From the IMG/VR virus record IMGVR_UViG_3300035162_003018, positions 1 to 24,490 of that record: a DNA stretch of 24,490 nt; one strand, 5' to 3'. Shown here in pieces: positions 22,560-24,490 of this stretch. Each line of letters starts with the position of its first letter. Positions within the stretch are counted from its first letter, which is position 1. A program made the position numbers and the translations under genes. The notes under the pieces were generated by a model. The model was not told the origin of the DNA. It did no database searches and saw nothing but the letters and a program-made list of their open reading frames with translations. Source of the stretch: a virus.

Positions 22560-23360
22560 ATGCCAAAACTGACGCATCACCCGAACTTGAGCAATGAGGA
22601 ATATCACGCGATGTCAGCGGTCAGCCCTAGCAGGTTGAAAGAGCGGACGATGCTGCATTATTGGGACCGCTTTGAGAACCCAAACGCGATCAAGGCAGCG
22701 CCTACGGCAGCGATGCAAAAGGGAACGGCGCTTCATACTGCGGTTTTAGAGCCCGAAACATGGACGGATGTGGTGGCGGTTCAGCCGCGATTAGATCGCA
22801 GAACAAAAGCAGGCAAGGCGGCTGCTGCTGAATTTGAGCAGGCTGCTGCAGGCCGAGTCGTTTTAAGCGCTGACGATGCCGAGGAAGTGGCATTCATGGC
22901 TGAGGCTGTGCGTTCCCATCCAGCGGCAAAATTTTTGCTTGAAATGCCGGGCAAGGTTGAGCAGTCGTATAGCTGGACCGATGCTGCGACAGGCGTGGAA
23001 TGCAAAACCCGGCCTGACTGGCATTCAGCAGATCAGCGGATTGTTGTGGATGTAAAAACCACGCAAGACGCAAGCCGATCTGGATTTGCCAAGAGCACAG
23101 CCAATTTTTCTTATCACATTCAAGCTGCATGGAACCAAGATGCACTTGGCGCTGAGCAGTTCATCACGATTGCTGTTGAATCAATACGGCCCTATGCCGT
23201 AGCGGTTTACCCAGCGTCGCCGCTGATGATTACAGCGGGCCAGCGCCGGATCAGCAGGGCATTGGAGCAGATCGCAGAATGCAGAGCTTCTGGTGTCTGG
23301 CCTGGTTATGGAGATCAGATCCAAGAGCCGCTTGAGCTGCCTGGATGGTGCAATGACTAA
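22560..23360 (+). CDS. PD-(D/E)XK exonuclease (RecE/YqaJ-like, DUF3799 type)
   Basis: A 266-aa protein from the ATG at 22560. It has an N-terminal LSNEEYHAMSAVSPSRLKE (10-28), typical of RecE-like nucleases, KGTALHTAVLEPE (54-66), and a core with GVECKTRPDWHS (145-156, D153) and IVVDVKTTQDAS (161-172, D164-x-K166). Q188 lies in HIQAAWNQ. It should resect double-stranded DNA for the RecT-like partner encoded next. An earlier in-frame ATG at 22494 would add 22 residues. I prefer 22560 because homologues begin at this LSNEEYH segment and because it leaves room for promoters. Confidence 0.87.
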   Translation: MPKLTHHPNLSNEEYHAMSAVSPSRLKERTMLHYWDRFENPNAIKAAPTAAMQKGTALHTAVLEPETWTDVVAVQPRLDRRTKAGKAAAAEFEQAAAGRVVLSADDAEEVAFMAEAVRSHPAAKFLLEMPGKVEQSYSWTDAATGVECKTRPDWHSADQRIVVDVKTTQDASRSGFAKSTANFSYHIQAAWNQDALGAEQFITIAVESIRPYAVAVYPASPLMITAGQRRISRALEQIAECRASGVWPGYGDQIQEPLELPGWCND

Positions 23361-23568
23361 CGCTGACAAGCAACTGCTTGAGCTTTACCGCTACAGAACA
23401 AACCCTCAACCGCCTAACTATGACGAACTCATCAGCGATTACGACAACGCAATCACCAACGCCGCTCGCGTTCTTGCACAACGGCCAAGCACTGGAGCAC
23501 CTGTATCGGGTAGCGAAAGTGTTCTCAATGTCTGGGATGGTGCCTCAACACTTTCAGGGCAAGCCTGA
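23353..23568 (+). CDS. Small overlapping ORF (71 aa) between exonuclease and RecT-like gene
   Basis: An ATG at 23353 overlaps the exonuclease stop by 8 bases. The product begins MTNADKQLLELYRYRTNPQP and PNYDELISDYDNAITNAARV, a convincing helical, charged start. The second half (STGAPVSGSESVLNVWDG) looks less protein-like. Its last 149 bases overlap the RecT-like gene in another frame. It may be a real small gene whose 3' end has run into the next gene, or an overprinted ORF. Function unknown. Confidence 0.45.
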   Translation: MTNADKQLLELYRYRTNPQPPNYDELISDYDNAITNAARVLAQRPSTGAPVSGSESVLNVWDGASTLSGQA

Positions 23569-24121
23569 AGCGTGTTTAGTTGCATTGATGTATGCCGAAC
23601 AGCTTGGGGAGCATCCAATGGTGATGTTTCAAGAGGTGGCGATCATCAAAGGCAAGCCAAGCACAAGCGCCAAGTTTTCAATTAGCCGGGCGAATAAGTC
23701 AGGGCTGCTTTCTGGCCCGATCACATGGGAGACCACCGGCAGCGGTGAATCGTTAGTTGTGACGGCCAAAGCAACGATGAAAGAAACAGGTGAGCGGATT
23801 GACGTGTCTGTCTCACTGGCAGAAGCCAAGGCTGATGGCTGGACCAGCAATTCAAAGTATCGGACAATGCCTGAGCAAATGCTGAGGTGGCGATCTGCAA
23901 CACGGCTAATTAATTTGTTTATGCCTGAAGTGTTGCTTGGCCTTGGGGTCAAAGAAGAGATGGAGACGATTAAGCCTGCAAGGGTTCAAGTTGAAGACGC
24001 GCCGGTCACTAATGTTGTGGCGGAGCTGAATGAGCAGATCACGGCGCAGCAAATGCCTGTTGTCGTTCAAGATGCGGAGCCGTCTCCTGCTCCTGCTGCT
24101 GACATTGCTGACCCTTTCTAA
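23420..24121 (+). CDS. RecT-like single-strand annealing recombinase
   Basis: A 233-aa protein from the ATG at 23420 (a TTG 14 codons earlier is also possible). It has LYRVAKVFSMSGMVPQHFQG (28-47), KPEACLVALMYAEQLGEHPM, VAIIKGKPSTSAKF (73-86), and YRTMPEQMLRWRSATRLINL (147-166). These match the conserved core of RecT-like phage recombinases (VPk.f.gkp..vlva...a.elG..pm..lq...vi.GkPs, then mP..Mlr.ra..r). The C-terminus beyond 175 is acidic and disordered, ending DIADPF, which may contact SSB or the nuclease. It lies between exonuclease and SSB, a RecE/RecT-type pathway. Confidence 0.8.
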   Translation: MTNSSAITTTQSPTPLAFLHNGQALEHLYRVAKVFSMSGMVPQHFQGKPEACLVALMYAEQLGEHPMVMFQEVAIIKGKPSTSAKFSISRANKSGLLSGPITWETTGSGESLVVTAKATMKETGERIDVSVSLAEAKADGWTSNSKYRTMPEQMLRWRSATRLINLFMPEVLLGLGVKEEMETIKPARVQVEDAPVTNVVAELNEQITAQQMPVVVQDAEPSPAPAADIADPF

Positions 24122-24131
24122 TTTTTTTACT

Positions 24132-24490
24132 ATGACTGGACAAGAAATTATGGCCGCTGTTCTGCGGTCTGCCTCACATAATTTTGTAGGACGCTTGGCG
24201 CGTGCCCCTGAGCTAAAGACGTTTGATTCTGGCAACTGCGTCGCGAAAGGTCGCATCGCGATCAATAAAGCAGGAGCCAAGAAGGATGACGGCTCTCAGC
24301 CTGATTGGTTTACGGTTGAGATATGGGGAGCACATGGGGTCGCCTTTAGCGATCAATGCGCTCAAGGCGATCTCGTGGCGGTGGCTGGCCGGGTCAAGAC
24401 CAACCGATGGAAGACCCAGGACGGCGAAGACCGCACTGATCTAATCATTTGCGCTGAGCAGTTCAGGAACGTCACTCAAAACCCTGAGCC
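24132..24490 (+). CDS. ssb: Single-stranded DNA-binding protein, 3' end missing
   Basis: 119 codons are visible from the ATG at 24132 and the frame is still open at the right edge. The sequence shows an OB-fold SSB pattern: FVGRLARAPELKTFDSGNCV (18-37), RIAINKAG, DWFTVEIWGAHG (about 59-70), GDLVAVAGRVKTNRW, and DGEDRTDLIICAEQF. These correspond to the G.l...pE.r....g..v..f.lA....., W....fwg..ae......kG..v.v.G.l....w..kdG..r blocks of SSB. It coats single strands for replication and for the RecT-like pathway encoded just upstream (10-base gap). Confidence 0.9.
   Translation, partial: MTGQEIMAAVLRSASHNFVGRLARAPELKTFDSGNCVAKGRIAINKAGAKKDDGSQPDWFTVEIWGAHGVAFSDQCAQGDLVAVAGRVKTNRWKTQDGEDRTDLIICAEQFRNVTQNPE

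Noticed and set aside
1-24490. CRISPR arrays, insertion sequences, rRNA or tRNA genes
   Set aside because: I saw no regularly spaced repeats, no transposase-like ORF with inverted ends, and no complete cloverleaf or rRNA sequence.

Overview
The window is a continuous piece of a tailed double-stranded DNA phage (Caudoviricetes) or a prophage of one. Its tail genes follow the lambda order and chemistry, which points to a siphovirus with a long flexible tail. No integrase, lysis gene, tRNA or bacterial housekeeping gene is visible, so lifestyle and host cannot be settled from this stretch. Many genes lack a strong Shine-Dalgarno sequence and several start with GTG or TTG. A cyanobacterial host is possible, but this is a guess.

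Layout: almost everything from 22485 down to 1 lies on the minus strand, so genes are read right to left. (1) 22485-17823 is a replication block: SF2 helicase, VRR-NUC nuclease, two small coupled genes, and a P4-alpha-like primase-helicase. (2) 17822-17437 is a 386-base gene-free stretch. It has an AT-rich core, ten GTTAC/GTAAC words and a 12-base direct repeat flanking the core, and is a candidate replication origin. (3) 17436-13036 holds a small unknown gene, a zinc-ribbon/HTH regulator, small and large terminase subunits, and a 603-residue extremely basic, probably disordered protein. This block ends at a strong intrinsic terminator (12972-13001). (4) 12751-7195 holds two small genes, the portal, a Mu-F-like minor capsid protein, two tiny or small basic proteins, a scaffold candidate, the major capsid protein, a decoration-like protein and a small overlapping gene. 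(5) 7259-4861 is the connector and neck: DnaT-like adaptor, an unknown 85-aa protein, stopper-like protein, HK97-gp10-like protein, tail terminator and tail tube. (6) 4831-1 holds the tail assembly chaperone pair made by a -1 frameshift (G and G-T), the tape measure, and lambda M, L and K homologues. The K homologue runs off the left edge.

On the plus strand, 22560-24490 carries a recombination cassette: PD-(D/E)XK exonuclease, RecT-like annealing protein, and SSB running off the right edge. It diverges from the replication block across about 74 bases. One isolated plus-strand ORF (12803-12973) sits between the two late minus-strand units.

Most notable are the programmed frameshift with a textbook A AAA AAC slippery site and downstream hairpin, the large histone-H1-like basic protein between terminase and portal, the origin-like GTTAC cluster beside the primase-helicase gene, and several small genes overlapping their neighbours that a length cutoff would miss.
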